DNA of 34,143 bases from Bacilli bacterium (GCA_012838505.1 DUPD01000029.1:1-34143); one strand, 5' to 3'. Counted from the stretch's first letter, positions 16,825-24,790 are shown. Numbers and translations are program-made. Notes: generated from the sequence alone by a model not told the origin.

Positions 16825-17934
16825 ATGGAAAAAGAATTCGCAAGGAAACTAAATGGCGAAATTGATCGTTTAACAAATGAAACCTTTAAATTCGATCAAC
16901 GCCTTAAAGAAGGTTGGTTCTCGGCTGTTTACTTTCTAAAAACAAAAGAAATAGCTGAAAAAACAAAACCTAATAATGAAGTCGTCATGCAGTTTTTTCA
17001 AAAAGATGAAGCTGTTTTATGTGGAACGGATGAAGCGATTGCTTTACTACATACATTTGCAGACAATCCAGAAGAACTTGAAATTCACTCGTTAAAAGAT
17101 GGTGACAAAATTTCACCATTCGAAACAGTCCTGACAATTAAAGGATCATATCAATCGTTTGGTTATTTAGAAGGTGTCATCGACGGTATTTTAGCAAGAA
17201 GAACATCTGTTGCAACAAATGTGTATAATGTTGTAAAAGCGGGTAGAGCATCAGGGAAACAAAAACCAATTATCTTCATGGGTGATCGAGATGATCATTA
17301 TACGCAACAAGCTGGTGATGGTTACGCGGCCTTTATTGGAGGTTCTACAGCCCAAGCCACTCACGCAATGAATGAATGGTGGGGTAAAACAGGAATGGGA
17401 ACAATGCCACACGCATTAATCCAGCTCTTTGAAGGTGATACTGTCGCTGCGGCAAAAGCCTATCACGATGTCTATCCTGAAGATGACTTAACTGTCTTAA
17501 TTGATTATAATAATGATGTCATAACGGATGCTCTAAAAGTAGCCCGTGAATTTGGTGAGACTTTAAAATGTGTTCGCCTTGATACATCAGGAAATATGGT
17601 TGATAAATATTTCTTAAGAAATGCACATTTGCTTGGTAAATTTGATCCACGTGGAGTGAATCCGGAATTGATTTTTGCTTTACGTAAAGCATTAGACGAT
17701 GAAGGCTACCAGCACGTTAAAATCATGGCTAGCGGTGGTTTTACCGAAGAAAAAATTCGCATGTTTGAAAAGAGAAATGTCCCAGTTGATCTCTATGGAG
17801 TAGGCAGAAACTTATTAGATATTAATATTGGTTTCACAGGTGATAACGTTGTCCTTAATGGCAAGCCTGTATCAAAAGCAGGACGTCAACAACAACCAAA
17901 TCCAAGATTGGAAAAAGTAGATTATAAAAAATAA
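16825..17934 (+). CDS. Nicotinate phosphoribosyltransferase
   Basis: A 369-residue enzyme of the NAPRTase/NAMPT superfamily. It joins nicotinate to PRPP with ATP to make nicotinate mononucleotide, the first step of NAD salvage. Family blocks seen are RRTSVATNVYNVVKAG near 124-140, the GGSTAQATHAMNEWWGKTG block near 172-190, IDYNNDVITDAL near 226-237, and ASGGFTEEKIRMFE near 302-315 ending in GVGRNL, the phosphate-binding part of the barrel. The ATG at 16825 has GAGGTG eight bases upstream; a GTG at 16816 overlaps that site. This shorter Bacillaceae form differs in length from B. subtilis PncB (~490), so I leave the symbol blank. Confidence 0.87.
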   Translation: MEKEFARKLNGEIDRLTNETFKFDQRLKEGWFSAVYFLKTKEIAEKTKPNNEVVMQFFQKDEAVLCGTDEAIALLHTFADNPEELEIHSLKDGDKISPFETVLTIKGSYQSFGYLEGVIDGILARRTSVATNVYNVVKAGRASGKQKPIIFMGDRDDHYTQQAGDGYAAFIGGSTAQATHAMNEWWGKTGMGTMPHALIQLFEGDTVAAAKAYHDVYPEDDLTVLIDYNNDVITDALKVAREFGETLKCVRLDTSGNMVDKYFLRNAHLLGKFDPRGVNPELIFALRKALDDEGYQHVKIMASGGFTEEKIRMFEKRNVPVDLYGVGRNLLDINIGFTGDNVVLNGKPVSKAGRQQQPNPRLEKVDYKK

Positions 17935-18015
17935 TTGCTGTTCAATCTGTGATATGACTCAAATTATCGAAGTGCAACTGTCAGTGAGACCTTGACTGAT
18001 TGAAGTTTCACGTTA

Positions 18016-18024
18016 TGTTATAAT
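18016..18024 (+). promoter_or_regulatory. Extended -10 promoter for murC
   Basis: TG-T-TATAAT at 18016-18024 is a perfect extended -10 about 65 bp before the murC ATG. A TTGACT upstream near 17994 is too far (21 bp) for a standard -35. Confidence 0.6.
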
Positions 18025-18089
18025 AACTTATTGGGTAATAATTGTTAGTTTTAAATTTTGTTAGTAGAAAACCTTGGAGGTACACATTT

Positions 18090-19391
18090 ATGACGACTTA
18101 CCATTTTATTGGCATTAAAGGAACAGGTATGAGTGCACTCGCCCATATCTTGTATGACGCTGGTAAAAGTGTTCAAGGTTCAGATGTCAAAAAAACATTT
18201 TTCACAGATGCAGCATTAAATGAAAAAAATATTCCGATTTTACCATTTTCGAAAGAGAATATAAAAGAAGGCTATACGATTATTGCTGGTAACGCATTTA
18301 ACGATGACCATGAAGAAATTGTTGAGGCAAAAAAATTAGGTTTACCGATCTATCGTTACCATGATTTTCTCGGAGAATGGATGAAAAATTATAAAAGTGT
18401 TGCTGTCACAGGCTCACATGGTAAAACATCGACAACAGGTTTGTTAGCTCATGTTTTAAGTGAAACACATCCGATCTCTTATTTAATCGGTGATGGCACG
18501 GGCTTGGGTCACCAAGAAAGTGATTATTTTGTTTTTGAAGCATGTGAATATAAGCGCCACTTTTTGGCGTATGAACCTGACTACTTAATCATGACCAATA
18601 TTGATTTTGACCACCCAGATTATTTTTCGAGTATTGATGATGTTTTTTCGGCATTTCAAGAGATGGCTGAAAAAGCGAAACAAGGCATTATTGCATATGG
18701 TGATGATGACTATTTGCAAAAGATTCAAGCGAAAGTTCCCGTTGTTTATTATGGCTTCAGTGATACGAATGATTTTCAAGCAAAAAATGTGACTGAAGTA
18801 AAAGAGGGCACACAATTTGACGTTTATGTTCGGCACAACTTTTTTGACACTTTCACGATCCCAATGTATGGAAATCACAATATTTTGAATGCATTGGCAG
18901 TGATTGCACTCTGTCATTATGAAGGGATGACTGCAGAGGAAATGAAGCACCTCGCCACATTTGCCGGTGTGAAGCGTCGTTTTTCTGAGCAAAAACTAAA
19001 TGATCAAGTCATCATTGATGATTATGCACATCATCCGAAAGAGATTGAAGTTACAATTGAGTCTGCTCGGAAGAAGTATCCAGAGCGTAAAGTAACGGCC
19101 ATTTTTCAGCCACATACGTATACGAGAACAAAAATATTTCTCAATGAATTTGCAGAGGCTTTAAAACTAGCAGATGAAGTATTTTTATGTGATATTTTTG
19201 GTTCAGCACGTGAAGCAGATAAAAAATTATCGATTGAAGATTTACAAGTTTTAATTCCTAATAGTAAGATTTTGACCCTTGAAACGACTGAACAGTTAAA
19301 AGCTAATCGAGACGGTATCCTCGTTTTTATGGGCGCAGGCGATATTCAAAAATTCCAACAAGCATATAAAGGAATAGCGACAGATAGCTAA
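18090..19391 (+). CDS. murC: UDP-N-acetylmuramate--L-alanine ligase (MurC)
   Basis: A 433-residue Mur ligase that adds L-alanine to UDP-MurNAc using ATP in the cytoplasm, the first step of the peptidoglycan stem peptide. The N-terminal UDP-binding motif [11 protein letters not shown] is at 8-18, the ATP loop TGSHGKTST at 107-115, and the central-domain [10 protein letters not shown] near 170-180. The [12 protein letters not shown] and FQPHTYTRT blocks, typical of MurC, are in the C-terminal half. Length equals B. subtilis MurC (432). Start ATG 18090 has TTGGAGG upstream; a frame extension to 18042 lacks one. It has its own promoter and terminator. Confidence 0.97.
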   Translation: MTTYHFIGIKGTGMSALAHILYDAGKSVQGSDVKKTFFTDAALNEKNIPILPFSKENIKEGYTIIAGNAFNDDHEEIVEAKKLGLPIYRYHDFLGEWMKNYKSVAVTGSHGKTSTTGLLAHVLSETHPISYLIGDGTGLGHQESDYFVFEACEYKRHFLAYEPDYLIMTNIDFDHPDYFSSIDDVFSAFQEMAEKAKQGIIAYGDDDYLQKIQAKVPVVYYGFSDTNDFQAKNVTEVKEGTQFDVYVRHNFFDTFTIPMYGNHNILNALAVIALCHYEGMTAEEMKHLATFAGVKRRFSEQKLNDQVIIDDYAHHPKEIEVTIESARKKYPERKVTAIFQPHTYTRTKIFLNEFAEALKLADEVFLCDIFGSAREADKKLSIEDLQVLIPNSKILTLETTEQLKANRDGILVFMGAGDIQKFQQAYKGIATDS

Positions 19392-19394
19392 AGT

Positions 19395-19446
19395 AAAACC
19401 GCTCAAGAACAAGTCATTAATTATTGGATCATTGAGCGGTTTTTTT
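19395..19446 (+). terminator. Terminator after murC
   Basis: AAAACCGCTCAA (19395-19406) pairs with TTGAGCGGTTTT (19432-19443), followed by more T residues. The stem is 12 bp and perfect. Confidence 0.92.
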
Positions 19447-19492
19447 CCATGTATAAACATGCTAAATTAAGATCATTTTATAATATGGGAAT

Positions 19493-19517
19493 GTTTATTA
19501 GTTATTTAAAAGGGTAA
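19493..19517 (+). promoter_or_regulatory. Putative sigma-B promoter of ytxGH
   Basis: GTTTAT at 19493-19498 and GGGTAA at 19512-19517 with a 13-bp spacer fit the general-stress sigma-B consensus (GTTTAA, 12-15 bp, GGGTAT) with one deviation in each hexamer. In B. subtilis ytxGHJ is known to be under sigma-B and sigma-H. A sigma-A-like TATAAT at 19479-19484 lies nearby without a good -35. Confidence 0.55.
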
Positions 19518-19569
19518 ATATCAGTAGATTAAAAATAAAAATTACATATAAAAGGAGTCGATCAATTCA

Positions 19570-19992
19570 ATGGAAAATTTATTGTACATTTCAGCAATAA
19601 TTTTCGCGCTAGCTTTCGTGGCGCTTGTTGTATACCTCATTAAAGTATTAAAAGAAACTGAGCGAACGATGGGAAGCGTCGCTAACACACTTGAAGGCCT
19701 TGAAAAACAAATGGAGGGTATCACAACAGAGACGACACTATTATTAAATCGAACAAATGCTTTAGCTGATGATATTAGTGACAAATCACAACGTTTAAAT
19801 GGTTTAGTCGATAGTGTTACTGGTTTGGGTACAACGATTACTGGCTTTAATCAATCACTGCAACAATTTTCAAATTCAGTGACTGGAATTGCATTAGATA
19901 ATAAAGAAGAAACTGCTCAACTCGTTAAATGGGGAACTGTTATTATGGAACTGATTAACAAACGTAGAAGTAAAAAGAATAATCAATTATAA
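19570..19992 (+). CDS. ytxG: YtxG-like DUF948 membrane-anchored coiled-coil protein
   Basis: A 140-residue protein with one N-terminal membrane segment (about 3-24), then a long heptad-like helix (30-115; TERTMGSVANTLEGLEKQM onward) and a basic tail KRRSKKNNQL. This is the DUF948 layout of general-stress protein YtxG. The helix probably mediates self-assembly on the cytoplasmic or outer face; topology is not certain. It is the first gene of a ytxGH operon, 34 bases before ytxH, and lies behind a possible sigma-B promoter. The AAGGAG site is about 14 bases from the ATG. ytxJ, third in the B. subtilis operon, is absent. Confidence 0.82.
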   Translation: MENLLYISAIIFALAFVALVVYLIKVLKETERTMGSVANTLEGLEKQMEGITTETTLLLNRTNALADDISDKSQRLNGLVDSVTGLGTTITGFNQSLQQFSNSVTGIALDNKEETAQLVKWGTVIMELINKRRSKKNNQL

Positions 19993-20026
19993 TGAATCAT
20001 AATGATAAAATAGGAGGAATTTAAAA

Positions 20027-20506
20027 ATGACAAACAAATCGAATGACAATATTAATGCAAAAGATTTCTTAATCGGATCATTAGTCGGTACACTAGTAGG
20101 TGCTTCATTAGCACTTTTATTTGCCCCTAAATCAGGGAAAGAATTACGAGGTGACATTAATAAAGGTGCACATGAATTGAAAGATAAAGCTGTTGAGTTA
20201 AAAGATGTCGCTTATGAGAAGACCGATGAATTTAAAAAATATGCTAAAGAACAATCAGCACACATACAAGATATCGTTACTGAGAAAAAACAAGAATTTG
20301 AAGAAAAGTATCAAGAGACAAAAAATATGATTAAAAATAAAGCAGAAGAAGCGAAAAAGAAAGCTAAAGATAATGTCGCTGAAGTTACAGATAAAGCTGA
20401 GGATGTTAAAGATCAAGCAACAAAAAAAGCTGAAGCAGCCGTAGAAGCTTCAGAGAAAGTAAAAGACGCGATCGAAGAAGCAGCAGAAGACATAAAAGAA
20501 AAGTAA
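20027..20506 (+). CDS. ytxH: YtxH-domain protein with LEA-like helical tail
   Basis: A 159-residue protein. Residues 11-40 form the YtxH domain, a glycine-rich hydrophobic segment FLIGSLVGTLVGASLALLFA followed by PKSGKELR. The remaining ~115 residues are almost entirely Lys, Glu, Ala and Asp with short repeats such as AEEAKKKAKDN and KAEDVKDQATKKAEA. They are predicted to be one long amphipathic helix like LEA-type desiccation proteins. In B. subtilis YtxH is a general-stress protein; a protective role against osmotic or drying stress is inference. The AGGAGG site is ideal. A very strong terminator follows. Confidence 0.83.
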   Translation: MTNKSNDNINAKDFLIGSLVGTLVGASLALLFAPKSGKELRGDINKGAHELKDKAVELKDVAYEKTDEFKKYAKEQSAHIQDIVTEKKQEFEEKYQETKNMIKNKAEEAKKKAKDNVAEVTDKAEDVKDQATKKAEAAVEASEKVKDAIEEAAEDIKEK

Positions 20507-20551
20507 TCAACAAAAAACGAATCTCAAAATGGGATTCGTTTTTTGTTGATT
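20505..20551 (+). terminator. Strong terminator after ytxH
   Basis: A perfect 19-bp stem pairs 20505-20523 with 20533-20551 around a 9-nt loop. A run of six T residues lies within the second arm. It begins inside the stop codon. Confidence 0.92.
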
Positions 20552-20651
20552 ATAAAATCTGTTAATTGTGGATGAACTTCGTGCTTGTCACATAGCTAAG
20601 GATCGCTTTATGAGCAATGTCTAACAGTTTATCGTATTAAAGCAATTATAA

Positions 20652-20932
20652 GTCAGATCCCCGACGAATAGCTCATAATCGTTAGAGATCGTCCTGATTC
20701 AGAGTGTGATCTCTGATGAATAGCTCATAATCGTTAGAGATCGTCCTGATTCAGAGTGTGATCTCTGACGAATAGCTCATAATCGTTAGAAATCGTCCTG
20801 ATTCAGAGTGTGATCTCTGACGAATAGCCCATAATCGTTAGAGATCGTCCTGATTTAGAGTGTGATCTCCGACGAATAGCTGATAATCGTTAGAGATCGT
20901 CCTGATTCAGAGTGTGATCTCTGATGAATAGC
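20652..20932. repeat. Tandem array of five 52-bp palindromic units
   Basis: Five complete units start at 20663, 20715, 20767, 20819 and 20871, exactly 52 bp apart, with partial copies at both ends (about 20652-20662 and 20923-20932). The copies differ at only a few positions (unit positions 3, 11, 12, 25, 38 and 52). Each junction carries a hairpin: GATCTCT pairs with AGAGATC, then G-T and ACGA/TCGT continue the stem, closing on a loop around GCTCA. A 17-bp linker with the small palindrome CTGATTCAG separates hairpins. As 52 is not a multiple of 3 the array does not encode a repeated peptide. It lies between the ends of convergent genes. Function unknown. Confidence 0.93.
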
Positions 20933-21124
20933 ACCTATTCGTTCCCCCTATAATGATTTTCCAACGAGACAGGGCATGATTAGCTCATATCACGATTTTT
21001 GTATCCTTTTCATAGGATTTATAGATATGAAAGAATTCCTCTTTATATTGAGATACTTTAATTAGGCTTAGATGTCTCAACATAGTGCGAAGACCTACCT
21101 TGTGATATGAAGTCATATTATTTG
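20933..21124. other. Gene-free stretch between the array and the FtsA-like gene
   Basis: I see no gene here. It opens with GAATAGCACCTATTC (20926-20940), a 6-bp hairpin that closes the array, and contains CATATCAC near 20983 and its complement GTGATATG near 21100, too far apart to pair convincingly. No terminator for the minus-strand FtsA-like gene is evident. Confidence 0.5.
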
Positions 21125-23260
21125 TTAAAAAGTAATTTCAATTTCATCGTTTTCATTTAGTGGGTCAAGGAATGTCGCTGGTTCGCCATTTCTTTGAATC
21201 GTAAGATTTCCTTTAACCTTGGAAAGATCGATTGAAACAAAGCGAAATAAATCTTGAAAAATAAATGATTGATCATCGACTTCACGCACTGTTAATTTTG
21301 CACCAGACTGAACTGGATCATTGTCGGACAGTGGTTGATTGTTTTGCTCGAGAACAGCCACAGTTTTATCAAGTGTAACGCGCTCACCATTGTAGACAAC
21401 ATTTAACTTGGCTTTAGTTTTTAGCTTAAATGCTGTGAGTATATCTCTAGCAGTTACCTTTTTACTCGGTGTATATGTGATATGATCATTTGGTTTCAAA
21501 CTTTGGTTTAGATCTGCACGTTTATTATTAATCCTAAGTTGTGCCGAGAATTGTTCGAGCTCGACATTTTGTTCATTGAGGAAGACTGTATACTTATCCA
21601 AATCAACTAAAACAAATTCTTTTCCAGCTGTTTTAAGCCAATCAAGTAATATTTTTGAATTTTTTATAGTAACGTCGTCATGATCTTGTAAAATATAGTC
21701 ACGAGACACTTTCGTTTGATTCACATAAAGACTCGGTTCAACTTGAAAGGTTTCGCCATTAAATCTGATTGGGAATTGATCAAAATCATCGACTACCTCT
21801 TTGATCGTGACAACTGGTTCTTCTCCATCCTCACCTTTCGTAACATGCAAAATATCACCGTGTTTGATTGGATGATCAACTTTTATTGGTTGACCGTTTA
21901 AATTAACTTTAGGTGGTTCTCCATATGTACCAGGTAAGGTAATCTGTTGATTATTAAATGTAATCATATAAGCCATCCCAGGGCGACCATACATTTTATC
22001 GATATGAATGCCTGCTGCTAATAAACAGTCGCCTACAGTGAGCTGTTTCATATCAAAAAGACGAACTGCCCGATCATTAACCGTCACACTAATATAATGG
22101 ACCGGATTTTGTTGAGCGGCTACTCCGATCCCAATAGGTGTAATAAACATTGGTCCGGGTGGGATTTCTATCAGTGATTCAAAGTTTTGAATCGCATCAA
22201 CACCACGAGTGGCGACCCGATTATTAGGTAAATTTAATGTTGTTGCGATCGCTTCTGTTATTTTTGGTGTTAAACTTCCACCACCAACGAGCATGACCGC
22301 CATTGGCGAGCGATTGTTTAATGAAAAAATCTTATCAGCAATCTCTTGCGCCAATTTTTCAATCGCAGGTTTAATATTCTTGGATAAAGAATCGATTGTA
22401 ACAGTTTGTTCAAACCCGAGGATATCAGTAACATTTGCTTCACCGCGATCCGTTAATTCACGTTTAATCCGTTCAGCTTCATTAAAATCTAATAAATAAT
22501 GATCACTGATTGCTTCGGTTATCTCATCACCAGCTTTAGAAACCATGCCATATGCTGTAATCGTACCCTCATCTGTTATTGCAATATCACTTGTACCTGC
22601 GCCGATATCAACTAGCGCTACATTTAAGCGACGCATTGATTCTGGTACTAACACATTAATCGCAGCAATCGGTTCTAATGTTAGTGCAGCCATTTCTAAA
22701 TCAGCACGTTGTAATGCTGATAATAAAGATTCAACAACGATCTTTGGTAAGAAAGTTGCAATGATTTCTACTTCAGCGAGTTCACCTTGTTGATCAATTA
22801 ATGATCCGATATTTGCTTGGTCGAGGCGGTATTGTAGCACAGAGTAGCCCACGCAATAATAAGGGATTTGATTATTTTTATTATTCTCTTCAATTGCAAG
22901 GTCATGCTGTGCTTGTTGAACGGCACTTAATTCTAAGAATAAAATGTCCTCTTTATTCATTAATGGATGTTGATCGATTGTTTTTGTTATCGATGTGCGT
23001 TTTGTTTTTAATGCTCGTCCTGCAGCTGCGACACTCACTTTTGTTAATTGAATTGAGTTTCTTTCTTCTAATTCAGTTTTAACTCGTCTGATCACTTCAG
23101 AAACAAGAACGACATCATGTATTTGCCCGTCTAGCATTGAGCGTTCCGCGTGTTCATGCATGACATAATCAATTAATTTGTATTTTTTTCCGTTAGCTTC
23201 TAGGAGCAATCCGATGACTGATCTCGTTCCAATATCGAGAGTAAAAATTATGTTTTCCAT
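21125..23260 (-). CDS. FtsA/PilM-type actin-fold ATPase with long C-terminal modular tail
   Basis: A 711-residue protein. Residues 1-~400 are an FtsA/PilM-like actin fold: first phosphate motif LDIGTRSVIG near 9-18, the SHS2/1C insert with VSVAAAGRAL near 82-91, second phosphate motif LVDIGAGTSDIAI near 217-229, and adenosine motif VMLVGGGSLTPKI near 322-335. FtsA itself is about 420-440 residues; here ~300 extra residues form small modules that each end in a pattern like HGDILHVT, DHDDVTI, NDHITYT and ENDEIEITF, suggesting tandem beta-grasp-like domains. The membrane-binding terminal helix of FtsA is not seen. Related large proteins occur beside aroA(G) in other Bacillaceae. It may be a cytoskeletal or assembly ATPase. 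Confidence 0.8.
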   Translation of the reverse strand: MENIIFTLDIGTRSVIGLLLEANGKKYKLIDYVMHEHAERSMLDGQIHDVVLVSEVIRRVKTELEERNSIQLTKVSVAAAGRALKTKRTSITKTIDQHPLMNKEDILFLELSAVQQAQHDLAIEENNKNNQIPYYCVGYSVLQYRLDQANIGSLIDQQGELAEVEIIATFLPKIVVESLLSALQRADLEMAALTLEPIAAINVLVPESMRRLNVALVDIGAGTSDIAITDEGTITAYGMVSKAGDEITEAISDHYLLDFNEAERIKRELTDRGEANVTDILGFEQTVTIDSLSKNIKPAIEKLAQEIADKIFSLNNRSPMAVMLVGGGSLTPKITEAIATTLNLPNNRVATRGVDAIQNFESLIEIPPGPMFITPIGIGVAAQQNPVHYISVTVNDRAVRLFDMKQLTVGDCLLAAGIHIDKMYGRPGMAYMITFNNQQITLPGTYGEPPKVNLNGQPIKVDHPIKHGDILHVTKGEDGEEPVVTIKEVVDDFDQFPIRFNGETFQVEPSLYVNQTKVSRDYILQDHDDVTIKNSKILLDWLKTAGKEFVLVDLDKYTVFLNEQNVELEQFSAQLRINNKRADLNQSLKPNDHITYTPSKKVTARDILTAFKLKTKAKLNVVYNGERVTLDKTVAVLEQNNQPLSDNDPVQSGAKLTVREVDDQSFIFQDLFRFVSIDLSKVKGNLTIQRNGEPATFLDPLNENDEIEITF

Positions 23261-23298
23261 TGCAATTTATCCTTTCTTCTCTGATACTTATCGATCTA

Positions 23299-23360
23299 AG
23301 TTTAACAGATTTAAAATGACATATAACCTAATTATAATGGAGTTTAACAGGTCTGTACAA
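23299..23360 (-). promoter_or_regulatory. Promoter of the FtsA-like gene with two spaced direct repeats
   Basis: On the minus strand -35 TTGTAC (23355-23360) and -10 TATAAT (23331-23336) are 18 bp apart. The 10-mer CTGTTAAACT occurs twice on this strand, at 23341-23350 inside the spacer and at 23299-23308 downstream of the start, exactly 42 bp (four helical turns) apart. Such spacing suggests a regulator binding two sites on the same DNA face; this is inference. Confidence 0.6.
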
Positions 23361-23433
23361 TAAGTATCGTCATGAACATCAGCTTGTTTATTCTGATTAA
23401 TTAAGAGAAAATACAAAATATTTAAACAATATA

Positions 23434-23462
23434 GTGACAAGTGCTGTTTTTTTAGCTATAAT
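23434..23462 (+). promoter_or_regulatory. Sigma-A promoter of aroA(G)
   Basis: GTGACA at 23434-23439 and TATAAT at 23457-23462, spacer 17 bp. It leaves a leader of about 100 nt before the GTG start. Confidence 0.65.
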
Positions 23463-23509
23463 GAATTTTAATTCTTATTTAATTGGTAAATCTATTATTA
23501 TTTTTACTG

Positions 23510-23523
23510 AATCAAATTTGATT
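23510..23523. promoter_or_regulatory. Perfect 14-bp palindrome in the aroA(G) leader
   Basis: AATCAAATTTGATT reads the same on both strands. It lies about 45 bp past the promoter and 50 bp before the start codon, a possible operator. With no loop it is more likely a protein site than an RNA hairpin. Confidence 0.4.
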
Positions 23524-23572
23524 TGGTTTATGAGTGTAAAACAAAAAACATTAAGGAATAGGGGGATTTTAA

Positions 23573-24640
23573 GTGAGTAAGACTGAGTTAGAGCAATTAA
23601 GAGAAGAGTTAGATGGTGTTAACCTAGAAATACTAGAGTTGATTAACAAACGAGGTGAGCTTGTTAAGCAAACTGCACAAGCAAAAGAAAACCATGGTGC
23701 TGACAAAAAGTATGACCCTGTTCGAGAGCGTGACATGTTGGAGCGAATTAAGAAAAATAACGAAGGTCCATTTAAGGATGCAACTATTATTCATTTGTTT
23801 AAAGAAATTTTTAAGGCTGGTTTAGAGTTACAAGAAAAAGATCATAGTAATGATTTACTTGTTTCTCGAAAAAGGAAAACTGAAAACACGATTATTGATG
23901 TCAATGGTGCTAAATTTGGCAATGGTGAACCACATTACATCTTTGGTCCATGTGCAGTTGAAAGTTACGACCAAGTAGCTCAAGTTGCAGAGCAGATTAA
24001 AAATAAGGGCCTGAAGATTATTCGTGGTGGTGCGTTTAAACCTAGAACGTCACCATATGATTTCCAAGGACTCGGGTTTGATGGGCTAAAAATATTGAAG
24101 GAAATTGCTGATGAGTATGATTTAGCTGTTGTTAGTGAAATTGTTAGTCCTTCAGATGTAGAAAAAGCTGCTGAGTACTTAGATATGATTCAAATTGGTG
24201 CACGTAATATGCAAAACTTTGAATTACTAAAAGCAGCAGGAGAAGTGAACAAACCGATCGTGCTTAAGCGAGGCATGTCAGCGACTGTTTCTGATTTTAT
24301 CAATGCAGCAGAGTATATTCACTCACGTGGTAATGGTGAGATTATCTTATGTGAGCGCGGAATTAGAACATATGAGACATCAACTAGAAATACATTAGAT
24401 ATTACTGCTGTTCCAATTTTAAAACAAGAAACGCATTTACCAGTCATTGTAGATGTTACTCACTCTACAGGACGTCGGGATTTACTTATCCCTGCGGCTA
24501 AGGCAGCCTTGGCAATTGGTGCAGATGGTGTGATGGCAGAAGTGCACCCTGATCCAGCTGTTGCTCTATCAGATGCACAACAGCAAATGGACTTTGATCA
24601 ATTTGATCAATTTTACTCAGAAGTAGTTAATAAAAAATAA
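23573..24640 (+). CDS. aroA: Bifunctional 3-deoxy-7-phosphoheptulonate synthase/chorismate mutase
   Basis: A 355-residue fusion called AroA(G) in B. subtilis. Residues 1-~85 are an AroQ-type chorismate mutase helix bundle ([20 protein letters not shown]), which also serves as the feedback sensor for prephenate/chorismate. Residues ~105-350 are a DAHP synthase barrel joining PEP and erythrose-4-phosphate, with [18 protein letters not shown], the [11 protein letters not shown] metal and phosphate site and [13 protein letters not shown]. It opens the shikimate pathway. The start is GTG at 23573 behind AGGGGGA. Length matches the B. subtilis enzyme (358). It is a single-gene unit ahead of ccpA. 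Confidence 0.95.
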   Translation: MSKTELEQLREELDGVNLEILELINKRGELVKQTAQAKENHGADKKYDPVRERDMLERIKKNNEGPFKDATIIHLFKEIFKAGLELQEKDHSNDLLVSRKRKTENTIIDVNGAKFGNGEPHYIFGPCAVESYDQVAQVAEQIKNKGLKIIRGGAFKPRTSPYDFQGLGFDGLKILKEIADEYDLAVVSEIVSPSDVEKAAEYLDMIQIGARNMQNFELLKAAGEVNKPIVLKRGMSATVSDFINAAEYIHSRGNGEIILCERGIRTYETSTRNTLDITAVPILKQETHLPVIVDVTHSTGRRDLLIPAAKAALAIGADGVMAEVHPDPAVALSDAQQQMDFDQFDQFYSEVVNKK

Positions 24641-24645
24641 GAGCT

Positions 24646-24694
24646 AAGACCTAATTATTCACCTTTTAAAGGGGTTAATTAGGTCTTTTCTTTT
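24646..24694 (+). terminator. Terminator after aroA(G)
   Basis: AAGACCTAATTA (24646-24657) pairs with TAATTAGGTCTT (24676-24687); T-rich sequence TTCTTTT follows. The loop of 18 nt contains a short internal stem. Confidence 0.85.
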
Positions 24695-24732
24695 GCTTTG
24701 AAAAATATTAACAGACTTGTGACAATTAATTT

Positions 24733-24740
24733 GCTATACT
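24733..24740 (+). promoter_or_regulatory. Upstream extended -10 promoter of ccpA (P1)
   Basis: TG-C-TATACT at 24732-24740 is an extended -10 element. It would give a leader of about 190 nt. Confidence 0.5.
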
Positions 24741-24790
24741 GTTAAATAGATAATATGGGAATAAACTGTCGAATAAAAATTTTATTATCT

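Noticed and set aside
18585..18992. Antisense 135-residue reading frame inside murC
   Set aside because: It is the shadow of a well-supported murC gene, with no binding site and an odd Cys/His/Ile-rich composition.
20652..20932. CRISPR array
   Set aside because: The repeats are 52 bp with no variable spacers, the period is exact through the linker, and no cas gene is near.
20963..21110. Long-range CATATCAC/GTGATATG pair as a regulatory structure
   Set aside because: The halves are 8 bp and more than 100 bp apart with nothing supporting between; chance is a good explanation.
22209..23082. Plus-strand reading frames inside the FtsA-like gene
   Set aside because: They overlap conserved ATPase motifs on the opposite strand and have no ribosome binding site.
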